From contig NZ_WUMV01000002.1 of NCBI RefSeq assembly GCF_009826895.1, positions 248,001 to 312,000 of the forward strand: 64,000 bases of DNA, in the 5' to 3' direction. Each line of letters opens with the position of its first letter. The first letter of the stretch is position 1. Source of the stretch: Stappia sediminis (GTDB lineage: Bacteria; Pseudomonadota; Alphaproteobacteria; Rhizobiales; Stappiaceae). This document shows, in pieces, positions 35,378 to 44,020 of this stretch. A program made the translations under genes and the position numbers. The notes under the pieces are model-generated. The model searched no databases. It saw nothing but the letters and a program-made list of their open reading frames with translations, and was not told the DNA's origin.

Positions 35378-36445
35378 TTATTGAATCTGGTCGCGGGTGT
35401 AGTAACCGCTTTCCAGAAGCACATCTTCCCAATTCGCCTCGGTCACCGGGACGGGCTTAAGCAGGTAGGACGGCACGACCTTGACCCCGTTGTCATAGGT
35501 CTCGGTATCGTTGATCTCCGGCTCGCTGCCGCCAAGCAGGGCATCGACCATGCCGACGGTTACACGGGCGAGTTCGCGCGTGTCCTTGAAGATCGTGGAG
35601 TATTGATCACCACGGAGGATCGCTTTAACCGACGGGATTTCGGCATCCTGACCGGTCACTATCGGCATCGGCAGGTCGCCCGAACCGTAGCCCACGCCCT
35701 TCAGTGAGGAGATGATGCCGATAGAAAGCCCATCGTAGGGCGAAAGTACGCCGTGGATCTGCTGGCCCGTGTAGTTTGCGGACAGAAGGTTGTCCATGCG
35801 TGCCTGGGCGACGGAGCCGTCCCAACGCAGAGTGCCGACCGTATCCATGCCCATCTGGCCGGACGGGACGACGATATCGCCGGAATCGATCAGCGGCTGG
35901 AGGACGGACATCGCGCCATTGTAGAAGAAATAGGCGTTGTTATCGTCGGGCGAGCCGCCGAAAACTTCTATGTTCCAGGGCTTTACGTCGCCGTAACGTG
36001 CCTTGAGACCATTTACCAGATTTGTCGCCTGGAGAACGCCCACCTGGAAATTGTTGAAAGTGGAATAATAGTCGACATGTTCGCTGTCGCGGATCAGGCG
36101 GTCATAGGCGATCACCTTGATGCCGGCGGCATTTGCGTTGGCAAGCGCATTTGAAAGCGTCGTACCGTCGATGGCGGCTATGACGAGGACATTCACGCCC
36201 TTTGTGATCATGTTCTCGATCTGGGCAAGCTGATTGGGGATATCGTCTTCAGCATATTGCAGATCGGTGGTGTAGCCTGCGGCCTCGAATTGCTCGACCA
36301 TGGAATTGCCGTCGGATATCCAGCGCGAAGAGGATTTCGTCGGCATGGCGATACCGACGAAACCGTCGGCAAACGAAAGGCTGGGCGCTGCGAATGTGGT
36401 TGCAGCTAACGCGGCAGCCATAAGGGTCCTGGTGAATTTGCTCAT
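35378..36445 (-). CDS. chvE: multiple-sugar-binding periplasmic protein
   Basis: The 355-residue type I periplasmic binding protein has a Sec signal peptide (residues 1-25, FAAPSLSFA) and mature start [20 protein letters not shown], the ChvE hallmark. Further matches are [31 protein letters not shown] and [20 protein letters not shown]. In Agrobacterium ChvE binds aldoses for import and, with VirA, for sugar-enhanced virulence signalling. ATG 36445 was chosen over the adjacent ATG 36448 because GGGAGG is then 5 bases away. It leads the seven-gene leftward operon. Confidence 0.95.
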   Translation of the reverse strand: MSKFTRTLMAAALAATTFAAPSLSFADGFVGIAMPTKSSSRWISDGNSMVEQFEAAGYTTDLQYAEDDIPNQLAQIENMITKGVNVLVIAAIDGTTLSNALANANAAGIKVIAYDRLIRDSEHVDYYSTFNNFQVGVLQATNLVNGLKARYGDVKPWNIEVFGGSPDDNNAYFFYNGAMSVLQPLIDSGDIVVPSGQMGMDTVGTLRWDGSVAQARMDNLLSANYTGQQIHGVLSPYDGLSIGIISSLKGVGYGSGDLPMPIVTGQDAEIPSVKAILRGDQYSTIFKDTRELARVTVGMVDALLGGSEPEINDTETYDNGVKVVPSYLLKPVPVTEANWEDVLLESGYYTRDQIQ

Positions 36446-36645
36446 CATGTCCTCCCGGATCGCCGCAGGGCGAGAGGCGGCGCGCCGTGACGGCTCGCGA
36501 AGACCCTCTGCTGCGATGCAATCTCGTTTCCTCCCAACGGCGCCGGTAAGACAAGGGATCGGTTCGCGCGGCACCGCTGCGTCAACCTGACGCAACGAAA
36601 GCGTTACCCAGTTTCGATATTCCGTACAAATACATATAATGCTAT

Positions 36646-36671
36646 TTGATATATATAAAATGTAATATCAA
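36646..36671. promoter_or_regulatory. inverted repeat in chvE-gbpR divergent promoter
   Basis: TTGATAT (36646-36652) and ATATCAA (36665-36671) form 7-base arms 12 bases apart, 15 bases before the LysR gene start. LysR-type regulators bind dyads with a T-N11-A core next to the divergent promoter they control. The very AT-rich region (36600-36672) stands out against the GC-rich surroundings. Likely the binding site for the adjacent regulator, acting on both its own gene and chvE. Confidence 0.6.
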
Positions 36672-36686
36672 GTCGAGAGAAGTACG

Positions 36687-37703
36687 ATGGACCATGTTGA
36701 CGCGGCTTTCGATAATGCCGGCAAGGACAGGCTGGTGCGAAAGGGGCTCAAGCTGCGCCACTTGCGTCTTATTTCCGCTGTTCGGGATACCGGTCAGGTC
36801 GGTGCCGCCGCCCAACGCCTGAGCATGGCGCAGCCCGCCGCTTCGCGCTTGCTGGCGGATCTGGAGGCGATCGTCGGCGCAGATTTGTACGTGCGCCACC
36901 CACGAGGCATCGAGCTTACCGAGCTTGGCGGGCGTCTTGCCGAGCGGGCGAGACGTATCCTCTGCGAACTCGATGACACTGACCGCGAGATTGGGGAAAT
37001 GAGCGCCGGACAGCGCGGCAGGGTGAGTCTTGGATCCGTTACCGGGCCCGCACTGGAAGTGGTTCTTCCGGTCATAAGGCAGATGCGCGTCACGCACCCG
37101 GCGATAGATGTCATGGTGACTGTGGAGACAAGCGGCAAGCTTGTCGAAGCACTCCTCGATGGGACCATAGATTTTTTCATAGGCCGAATTCTGGGCGATG
37201 CCGATCTGGATCTTTTTTCAACCCAGGTCGTCGGCGAGGAACCTATCGGCTTGATCGTGCGCAACGGGCATCCGCTGACGAGGCGAAAGGACCTCGAGCT
37301 TGAGGACTGTATCCCTTATGATTGGGTAATGCAGACGAAGGACGGATTGCTGGCGCAAACCGTTGAGCGCTATCTGGTCGAAGCCGGAAATCTGCTGCCG
37401 CAACGGGTGGTACGCACGTCTTCCCTGCTTATGACACTTGCGCTGATCGGGCAATCGAATGCGATCGCGCCGATCGCCCGCTCGGTCGCGGAATTCTACT
37501 CGGACAGTAACGGTTTTGGCGGGCGAATTACCACCCTGCCGGTGGCCGAAGACCTGACCGTTTCGGCGTATTCGCTGATCCGAATGAAAGACAAGGATCT
37601 TTCACCCGCCGCGCAGCTGTTTTATTCGGCCGTCGAGCAGCAATTGAACCGTTGCCAAATGGCATCGCGGCTTTCCAGGGAAAAGTCCGACGTCATTTCT
37701 TGA
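36687..37703 (+). CDS. gbpR: LysR-type regulator of chvE (GbpR-like)
   Basis: The 338-residue regulator has an N-terminal helix-turn-helix (about residues 15-75: LRHLRLISAVRDTGQVGAAAQRLSMAQPAASRLLADLE) and a C-terminal effector-binding domain. In Agrobacterium gbpR lies upstream of and divergent from chvE and activates it in response to sugars. The same arrangement here supports the name. Residues 30-60 follow the 'AAQRLSMAQPAASR' pattern of the galactose-binding-protein regulator group. It is separated from chvE by 241 bases containing the dyad at 36646-36671. Confidence 0.85.
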   Translation: MDHVDAAFDNAGKDRLVRKGLKLRHLRLISAVRDTGQVGAAAQRLSMAQPAASRLLADLEAIVGADLYVRHPRGIELTELGGRLAERARRILCELDDTDREIGEMSAGQRGRVSLGSVTGPALEVVLPVIRQMRVTHPAIDVMVTVETSGKLVEALLDGTIDFFIGRILGDADLDLFSTQVVGEEPIGLIVRNGHPLTRRKDLELEDCIPYDWVMQTKDGLLAQTVERYLVEAGNLLPQRVVRTSSLLMTLALIGQSNAIAPIARSVAEFYSDSNGFGGRITTLPVAEDLTVSAYSLIRMKDKDLSPAAQLFYSAVEQQLNRCQMASRLSREKSDVIS

Positions 37704-37751
37704 TAGTGGTTGCTTGTCGAATTTCCGGAGCCCGGATTGATCGGCCGTTTG

Positions 37752-38027
37752 CTATTCGACGTTGCCCATCTGCTTGGCCTGATTGATCAGTTCCTGACAT
37801 GCTGCCTCGTCGCCGTCGCGCCGTTTTTCATTCGCCTGGTCAAGCAGCACCCGCATCGACTCCGCTGTAGTGACATCAATGCCGTAGTCGCCAGGCGTAC
37901 CAAGAGCGCGCTCCACCTTGTCTATATCCTCAGCGCAATCCGCCAAGGCGATCGCCGGTGCTGCAATCATGAAAGCCGAACAGGTGAGCATTATTGTAAG
38001 TAAATTCGATTTTCCGGGCATTTTCAT
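37752..38027 (-). CDS. small secreted protein, unknown function
   Basis: The 91-residue product has a clear Sec signal peptide (residues 1-29, TIMLTCSAFMIAAPAIALA) and a mature domain of about 60 charged, helical residues with two cysteines (ADCAEDIDK and EAACQELINQ), which could form one disulfide. A second in-frame ATG two codons in (38021) has AAGGG at a better distance and could be the true start. It stands alone, convergent with gbpR. I do not recognise a family. Confidence 0.72.
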   Translation of the reverse strand: MKMPGKSNLLTIMLTCSAFMIAAPAIALADCAEDIDKVERALGTPGDYGIDVTTAESMRVLLDQANEKRRDGDEAACQELINQAKQMGNVE

Positions 38028-38119
38028 TTCCCTTCATTGTAAGAAACTGGCGTCGAGCCTTCGCGCAAGACAAGTATGAAACCCTATTGCCGTTTGTATC
38101 TACGAGACTGATTTCTCTA

Positions 38120-38232
38120 GAGCATATCCCGCAGAATCTGGATTGGATTTCGCGACAAGGATATGCTCAAGATATTGATTATGAAGCGGTTTCCAATCAC
38201 GAAAGTGAATCCGCTTTCGTGGAAAGCGCTCC
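38120..38232. repeat. palindromic intergenic element
   Basis: This element lies in the 380-base gene-free stretch 38028-38407. It contains two inverted repeats: GAGCATATCC (38120-38129) with GGATATGCTC (38159-38168), and CACGAAAG (38198-38205) with CTTTCGTG (38214-38221), followed by GGAAAGCGCTCCA. Such 'AGAGCATATCC ... GGAAAGCGCTCC' palindromic units resemble the interspersed intergenic repeats of rhizobial genomes. No other full copy was found in this window, though TTCCGTGGAAAGTGCTCCAG near 4087-4106 matches its end. No gene or clear promoter was seen in the rest of the gap. Confidence 0.5.
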
Positions 38233-38407
38233 AGGGAATTGCCGCAAAAACTATGTGCGGATCCGAGTTACTATAAAACAACATTCTTATTCCGTTAAGT
38301 TATTATCGCACCAGTAGCAAAAGAATGAAAGTATGTATTTTCGCTATCAGGAATTGTGATTCTGGTGAACTCATTCTCTCGACAGGACTCTTGCCAGCCA
38401 CACATTG

Positions 38408-40462
38408 CTATGGATCTTCATTTTGGCGCGCGGCCTCTTGCGCGCGTTCAAGAAAGCGCCTTGCCTCCTCCTGGCGGCCTGTCGATCCGAATATCTCCGC
38501 GAGCGTAGACATTAACAGGGCGCTGTCCGGCCTTTTCTTCAACCCTTCCTCGGCAATGGAAATGGCGCCTTCCGGATCTCCCGTTGCCCATGCAATACGA
38601 GCGCGCATGCGCCATGCCTCGTGGAGCTGGGGATCGAGTTCGGCGGCAGTGCGAAACGCCTGATCCGCCACCGGCACGTTTCTTAGCGCGAGCGCGAGGC
38701 CGCCGATCGCCATCTGCGTTTCAGGAAAATCCGCCTTGGCCGCCAGGGAAGATTGATATTCGCGAAACGCCTCGCTCAGCGCTTGCCGTTTGTCGTCGGG
38801 GATCGGCCGGGACAGTACGGAAATCATGTACCTCGCGGCATCGATCCGAACGCTTTTCACAGGATCGGTGAGAAGCGGAAGCAAACGCTCCAGAATGTAT
38901 TCCGGTTCTGCACCGGCCTGCAGATCGGCGGCTGCCGACCTGACAAGCGGATCTTTATCGTCCAGCAAAGGGGCGACCCGGATGCCGACTTCAGGCGTTT
39001 CCGCCTGAGAAAGGCGCTCAAGCACGCTTGCCCGCGCAATGCCCGCATTTTCGACCGTTTCCGCGTAAACGGCGAGACGTTCGACCGCCACATCGTCAAG
39101 CGTCATGCCCGGATCGAGAAAATGCGCAAGGGAGGGCGTTCCGGAGCGACCGTCGGGATACCAGCCCTTCACCGTTTCCGCGGCCCATTCGTCAGTCTTG
39201 CCGGTATGGCATCCGGTACATGCGTTCGGGACGCCGAATTCCACCGATAGATCGGGTCTCGGCACACGAAAGGAATGATCGCGGCGCGGATCGACCCGCA
39301 TGTAAGTGGTTTCGGGCATATGGCATGATGTGCAACGCGCACCGTCGCTCCTGGCCTCGTGGTGATGGTGGCCCGGATCGTCGTAAAGCGCCGGCTTCAG
39401 GCCGGAAAAATCGGGATTTCCCTGAGGATTGTGGCACTGCGTGCAGAGCGCATTGCCCTCCGCCTTGAGCTTCAGCGAATGCGGATCATGACAATTCGTG
39501 CAGGTCACGCCTGCGGCGTACATTTTACTCTGGAGAAAGGAACCGGCGACATATACTTCGTCGCGGATCTGGCCATCTGGGTAGTAGAGCCCGGGCCTAA
39601 GCAGTGAAAGGCGGTAGTCATTCGAAAACAGTGACGCGGCGGGCGGGCTGTCCGCGCCAATCGGTTCGCGCCGCGAATGGCATCGAAAGCAAAGGTTGAG
39701 TTCCCGGAACTGGTTCGATCCTTCGAGCCCTGTGAGAAATCCGTAGTTGTCGATGCCCGCAAAGCCCGAGATCGCAGCCGAAGGATCGGCTCCGCTTTCC
39801 TGCGCATGAGCCCAGGCGACATGCGCTTCTCCAGCGCCGTGGCAGGCTTCACAAGTAACGTTCAACTCGCTCCAGGTGCTTGAATAGCTGCGTGTTCTCG
39901 GTTCGTAATTCTTGCGAAAGTCGGTCTGATGGCATTCCGCGCAGCGCGCGTTCCAATTCTTGTAGGGTCCCGTCCAATGCAGGCCGTCCTCCGGCGTAAG
40001 CTTCTGGTCGGGGAAAAGGTGAAACCAGCGGCGATTTTCAGTGTCCCAGGCAATGTCCAGTGCCTGAAGGCGACCGGGTTTCGTCTCCACCAGATACTGT
40101 TGCAGGGGGGTTATTCCGACCGCATATTCGATTTCATATGACGTGTTTTCACCGTCTGCGCCTTCCTGTTCTACTCGAAAAGCATTTCCATCGCGATGGA
40201 AGAGATAGGACGTGCCGTCGTGTTCGAATTCCGCATCATCGAAATCGCCTAGGACGTATGGCTCTTCAGCAGGTTTCAAGGCCCAGTCGTGATGCGAACC
40301 CGACCAATCGCCAAAAGCTTTCGAATGGCAGGACTGGCAGGTCTTGCTGGTGACGAAGGCGGGATCCCGTGTTTCTTGGGCTAATGCAGGGGGGGCTTCG
40401 AAAAGACATAGGCAAACGAAAAGAGCAGAAAGAAGGAAGGAGAGCGGATTCAGAAAGAACAT
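38408..40462 (-). CDS. octahaem c-type cytochrome with HEAT and TPR tail
   Basis: The 684-residue protein has a Sec signal peptide (residues 1-29, PPALAQ) and eight CXXCH haem sites: C42, C174, C204, C258, C321, C340, C377 and C415 begin CQSCH, CAECH, CEACH, CFRCH, CTNCH, CTQCH, CTSCH and CTGCH. The C-terminal 250 residues carry HEAT-like helices (about 490-575, APLLDDKDPLVRSAAADL) and TPR units (about 600-680). It should be a periplasmic electron-transfer protein or reductase; related multihaem/TPR proteins are mostly uncharacterised. ATG 40462 was chosen because only this start gives a signal peptide. It is last in a leftward gene series after the DUF2950/DUF3300 genes. Confidence 0.88.
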   Translation of the reverse strand: MFFLNPLSFLLSALFVCLCLFEAPPALAQETRDPAFVTSKTCQSCHSKAFGDWSGSHHDWALKPAEEPYVLGDFDDAEFEHDGTSYLFHRDGNAFRVEQEGADGENTSYEIEYAVGITPLQQYLVETKPGRLQALDIAWDTENRRWFHLFPDQKLTPEDGLHWTGPYKNWNARCAECHQTDFRKNYEPRTRSYSSTWSELNVTCEACHGAGEAHVAWAHAQESGADPSAAISGFAGIDNYGFLTGLEGSNQFRELNLCFRCHSRREPIGADSPPAASLFSNDYRLSLLRPGLYYPDGQIRDEVYVAGSFLQSKMYAAGVTCTNCHDPHSLKLKAEGNALCTQCHNPQGNPDFSGLKPALYDDPGHHHHEARSDGARCTSCHMPETTYMRVDPRRDHSFRVPRPDLSVEFGVPNACTGCHTGKTDEWAAETVKGWYPDGRSGTPSLAHFLDPGMTLDDVAVERLAVYAETVENAGIARASVLERLSQAETPEVGIRVAPLLDDKDPLVRSAAADLQAGAEPEYILERLLPLLTDPVKSVRIDAARYMISVLSRPIPDDKRQALSEAFREYQSSLAAKADFPETQMAIGGLALALRNVPVADQAFRTAAELDPQLHEAWRMRARIAWATGDPEGAISIAEEGLKKRPDSALLMSTLAEIFGSTGRQEEARRFLERAQEAARQNEDP

Positions 40463-40563
40463 ACGGTGCAACCGCCGGCGATCATGTGCCGGCGTGATGA
40501 CTTGGCGGTTGCCTAGACGGTCAAGTCGAGGCGGAGCCGGCTTTGTTTTCTTCCGATCGAAAA

Positions 40564-41127
40564 TCAGATCCTGAAACAAATGCCCTCCTGAGTGTCGGCG
40601 ATGTCGTCGAAATGCAGCTTGAGGAGTTGGAAATCTTCCTCCGCGGATGCGGCGAAGGCAAGGTGATCGCTTCCCTCGTGGACGACGAAAGCAGCCGTCC
40701 AAACGCCGATCACGAAGCCTGTGCGGTCTCGAAGCTCCAACCTGTGCCCCAGAAGGTCGCGGTGATCGAAACCTTCCTTGTCCTTGCTGGCGACAAGCTC
40801 CAGGCAGATCAGAGCGTTTTTGTATATGCGCCAGCGCACACTATTGAACGTGCAATCATCCAAATGCTGGTCGACTGGCCAGTCGAACTGCTGCCAACTT
40901 ATCGTCTCCTCGCCGCTCACGACATCGCCGCGCGTGACGGAGACCGATGTGGACCGCAGATGCCCTTTGATGGAAGGAGTGGCTTGCACGCGCCCCAGCG
41001 GAAGCCACGCATCGCCCGTCCCGCCAGCGAGCAGTGTATTGACGGCAGCAAGCTTCTTTCCGTCCCCTTCGCCGGATGAAGCCTTGCCAAGGAAAGGGCG
41101 GGCCAGAATGCTGGCGAACTGGATCAC
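40564..41127 (-). CDS. unknown 187-residue protein coupled to DUF2950 gene
   Basis: The product has no signal peptide or membrane span and no family I recognise. It contains alternating strands (GDVVSGEETISWQQFDWPVDQHLDDCTF, RLELRDRTGFVIGVWTAAFVV), suggesting a beta-rich fold. The frame has an ATG at 41145, but GTG 41127 overlaps the DUF2950 stop as GTGA, the classic coupling arrangement, so that start was chosen. It lies between DUF2950 and the octahaem cytochrome, about 100 bases ahead of the latter. Confidence 0.6.
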   Translation of the reverse strand: MIQFASILARPFLGKASSGEGDGKKLAAVNTLLAGGTGDAWLPLGRVQATPSIKGHLRSTSVSVTRGDVVSGEETISWQQFDWPVDQHLDDCTFNSVRWRIYKNALICLELVASKDKEGFDHRDLLGHRLELRDRTGFVIGVWTAAFVVHEGSDHLAFAASAEEDFQLLKLHFDDIADTQEGICFRI

Positions 41128-42065
41128 TCGGGCACGACCTCCCAAGCCTCGTCCGGGTTGAAGCGATCGATATATTTTACGATCGCTTCCGTCGGCGTGC
41201 CGAGGTCGGCTTCATAGACGATGCCGTGATGGCTCACCATGAAGGTGTGAACGCCCGTTTCGCCGTACTTCAAAGGCCATGCTATGAGCGCGAAACCGGC
41301 GATCATATTGTCGTTTATGACGTAATCGTAATTGCCGCCGGCGATGCGGTCGCCTTGTCCCGTGAGAATGCGGTAGCGGTAGCCGAAATAGCCTTCGCCT
41401 TCCTTGGCCTTGTCGAGGGCGGCTTGCTGGACGAACTCTCCGGCTGGGCTGGCCTCATCTTCCCAATAAAGACCGTCTTTTAGGCCTTCACTGCTGATGA
41501 GTTTTTGGGCGAACTCCAGTACGCCGTCGTCGTCGCGATCTTCCTCCGCATAGTCGTGCTGGGCATCGACATAGGCGCGCATGGTGGAGATCGTCTCAAG
41601 CTCGTTCTCGCCAACGCGCCGGTTCACGATTTCTTCCAGGCCCGCGTAGGTGTCGAACGCCCATTTGCCGTCTTCACCCTTTGTGATGGGGAAGGGAAAG
41701 GGCCACAATTTGTCTCCAATGTCGATAAGTGCGCGATCATCCATTTCGTCGACGATAACGCGCTTTGCGGCTCCCTCCCGGATTTCGCCATAGGCTTCCA
41801 TGGTGCTCTCGTCGCCTTTGAGCTTCGAGGCATCAAGGCCAAGGAGTTCCGCCACCCGATCGAAGTCGTCGTCTGCAAGCGCTTTCTTGAAGGCTTCGAC
41901 GGCCGCCTCGGCGTTATCGAAAACCGGCGGGTCCTGATCGAGAGCGAAGTCGGAAATCGAAGGTTCCTCCTGCGCCAAACCGGGAGCGGGATTAGAAACG
42001 GCGACAGTGCCTGAAAGGACCATGGCCGCCGATACCAGAAGCATGCGATGAAATGCCGTGTTCAT
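41124..42065 (-). CDS. DUF2950 family secreted protein
   Basis: The 313-residue protein has a signal peptide (residues 1-31, NPAPGLAQ) and the DUF2950 layout: DNAEAAVEAFKKALADDDFDRVAELLG, then DKLWPFPFPITKGEDGKWAFDTYAGLEEIVNRRVGENELETI, and DYVINDNMIAGFALIAWPLKYGETGVHTFMVSHHG near the end. The family is periplasmic and has no established function; it commonly sits beside DUF3300 genes, as here (25-base gap). ATG 42065 is the family start; the open frame before it is rejected as overlap with the DUF3300 gene. Confidence 0.88.
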   Translation of the reverse strand: MNTAFHRMLLVSAAMVLSGTVAVSNPAPGLAQEEPSISDFALDQDPPVFDNAEAAVEAFKKALADDDFDRVAELLGLDASKLKGDESTMEAYGEIREGAAKRVIVDEMDDRALIDIGDKLWPFPFPITKGEDGKWAFDTYAGLEEIVNRRVGENELETISTMRAYVDAQHDYAEEDRDDDGVLEFAQKLISSEGLKDGLYWEDEASPAGEFVQQAALDKAKEGEGYFGYRYRILTGQGDRIAGGNYDYVINDNMIAGFALIAWPLKYGETGVHTFMVSHHGIVYEADLGTPTEAIVKYIDRFNPDEAWEVVPE

Positions 42066-42090
42066 GATTTTCGTTCCCTGTCCCGGAAGT

Positions 42091-43461
42091 TCAGCGCCTG
42101 CGCCGTCCGCCGCCGCCCTTGCGTTTGACGGACTTGTGGGCTTTCTGTCCGCCACCACGCCTTCCGCCACCCATGGACTTGTTCCCGCGCTTGGCAGCCA
42201 CCTTCTGCTGTTTGCCGCGGCTGGGCTTACCGAGCTTGGAGGCATTCTTCGGTCTGTTGTCTCTTTTCGCGGCGGGCTTTTTCTTGCCGGACGGCCGGCT
42301 GGCTTTCTTGTTTGCCGGGCGTTGAACGTTCGCCTTCTGGGGCCGTTTCCTGTCGGCTGCGGGCCTTGATGGTCGGTTCGCCGGGCGGGCATTCGCGAGG
42401 TTGTTGGATGCGCCGGGCTTGCCCTTCAGGCCGTCCAATGTGCTTTTGCGAATGTCCCTCGTGTTGCCGGCTTTGCCCGGAAGTGTCGTCGGCCGCTTCT
42501 TCTTTATCTCCGACGCCCGGTTACGGATCGAATTGTTCGTGTTCTGCTTGATGTTGTTCCTGATTTGCGATCGGTCGATGTTCTTGAGTTTGTCCTTGTC
42601 AAAGTTGATCTTGCTCCGGTCGACATTCTTCCAGTCGATATCGTTGAACTTGAATTTTCCGTCGACATTGACGTTGTTGAAACATCGGTTGCAGTCGATA
42701 TCGACGCCGCCGCCGTTCCAGCGTCCGCCCCAGACGCCCCAGTCGTCCCAATCGACAGCCGCCGCCCAGACCGCACCGGTGACGGCCGCAGTGAAGAAGG
42801 TGGCGGTCGGCCAGTAATAGTTGGGATAGGGATCGGGATAGTAGCTTATGGGCGCGGGAGCATAGCCGGGATCATAGAGCATTTGCGGTTCGTACTGCGG
42901 CACGTAGACGACTTCCGGATCCGCCGGCTTGATGATGATGTTGTCGTTTTCTTCGCTCACATCCATCTTGTCGTCGGATTTGATAATGCCGTCGGCGACC
43001 GCCTGCTCGCGTAACTGCTGGATGGCGACCAGAACGTCTTTCTGCTGATAGGTCAGCGCGTCGCCTAGCGACTGAGTCCAGTCGAGATCGTCGCTCATCA
43101 TTTTTACGATCTCGGGATAGTTCAGAAGCGATATTATGCTGCCGTCCCAGGTGGACTTCGGCTCTAGCGAATTGTCCTTGGCGTAATCGTCGAGAAAGCG
43201 TGAAGCTTCGACGATCTGGAGCGGGTAAAGAGAAGCACCGGAAATGGCTGCGATCAGCTCGTCGGGATAGAGCGCGATCCGCGCGACCAGTACTTCCAGC
43301 TCCTCTTCGGTCAAAGGCGGTGGAGACTGGTCATCCACCGGTGCGGCCGCTTCCGCCGCAGCGGATTGGTCCTGGGCGAAACCGGGAGGTGTTTCGAACA
43401 TTATGAAAAGCAAGATGAGGAATGGCGCGATAATTGACAGCCAGATTGACTTTACGGTCAT
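42091..43461 (-). CDS. DUF3300 family protein with basic C-terminal tail
   Basis: The 456-residue protein has a signal peptide (residues 1-29, PPGFAQ), then the DUF3300 domain (about 50-210: LEVLVARIALYPDELIAAISGASLYPLQIVEASRFL, KPADPEVVYVPQYEPQMLYDP). A Trp/Gly-rich segment (VDWDDWGVWGGRWNGGG) leads to an Asn/Asp/Lys-rich linker. The final 150 residues are extremely basic (Lys/Arg/Pro/Gly-rich, ending KRKGGGGRRRR), likely disordered and able to bind anionic polymers such as peptidoglycan, LPS or nucleic acid. The function of DUF3300 is unknown. It is followed by DUF2950. Confidence 0.87.
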   Translation of the reverse strand: MTVKSIWLSIIAPFLILLFIMFETPPGFAQDQSAAAEAAAPVDDQSPPPLTEEELEVLVARIALYPDELIAAISGASLYPLQIVEASRFLDDYAKDNSLEPKSTWDGSIISLLNYPEIVKMMSDDLDWTQSLGDALTYQQKDVLVAIQQLREQAVADGIIKSDDKMDVSEENDNIIIKPADPEVVYVPQYEPQMLYDPGYAPAPISYYPDPYPNYYWPTATFFTAAVTGAVWAAAVDWDDWGVWGGRWNGGGVDIDCNRCFNNVNVDGKFKFNDIDWKNVDRSKINFDKDKLKNIDRSQIRNNIKQNTNNSIRNRASEIKKKRPTTLPGKAGNTRDIRKSTLDGLKGKPGASNNLANARPANRPSRPAADRKRPQKANVQRPANKKASRPSGKKKPAAKRDNRPKNASKLGKPSRGKQQKVAAKRGNKSMGGGRRGGGQKAHKSVKRKGGGGRRRR

Positions 43462-43575
43462 CTTTCACACTCCCACCAATACAGATTATCTTTTTATTTG
43501 CTCCCGGTGCGTTTGATCTTCCTTAGAGATCGGCAGAATATCTTCAATCGGCTTGAGATTTCAACGTTTTGCGGT

Positions 43576-43947
43576 TCAGGCCGCTGTGGCGTTTTCGATC
43601 GCATTTGCCACCTCTGAACTATCGAGAGGTTTTATCAGGTAGGCGACAGCTCCGGCATCCAGGCATTTTTCCCGCAAGCCCGGCTGGTCGAAGCCGGTAA
43701 TGGCGATAGCCGGAACGTGTCGCCGTCCAGCGGTCATTTTGCGAAGCACACCCAGCCCGCTGAGCCCTGGCATGTGGACGTCAAGCAGCACACAGTCCGG
43801 CATCCGGCGATCCAGGCTGGCGACAAAGTCGTCGCCAGACTGAAAACCCACCGGGTCGAACGATAACGACAGGACCATTCGCTGCAACGCGCGGCGTACC
43901 GACTCATCGTCGTCCACGATCGCGACCACGATTTCTTTTGGGCTCAT
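43576..43947 (-). CDS. stand-alone receiver-domain response regulator
   Basis: The 123-residue protein is one receiver domain with no output domain. Phosphoacceptor region: IVDDDESVRRALQ (acidic pair), VLLDVHMPGLSG (Asp near residue 57) and YLIKPLDSSE (conserved Lys near 105). It resembles the N-terminal half of FixJ-type regulators. It follows the LuxR-type regulator by 73 bases in the same direction, so it may act as a phosphate sink or partner in the same pathway as the kinase at 44646. Confidence 0.88.
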   Translation of the reverse strand: MSPKEIVVAIVDDDESVRRALQRMVLSLSFDPVGFQSGDDFVASLDRRMPDCVLLDVHMPGLSGLGVLRKMTAGRRHVPAIAITGFDQPGLREKCLDAGAVAYLIKPLDSSEVANAIENATAA

Positions 43948-44020
43948 TCATTATTATTACGACAACGGCCGCCGTATTGGATATTGCCCTTGGGTCCAAC
44001 AGCGTCAGCTGAAATAACGA

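Noticed and set aside
35259-35432. N-terminal extension of gguA through the chvE spacer
   Set aside because: It would translate across two hairpins and the chvE stop; GguA-family proteins start at [10 protein letters not shown].
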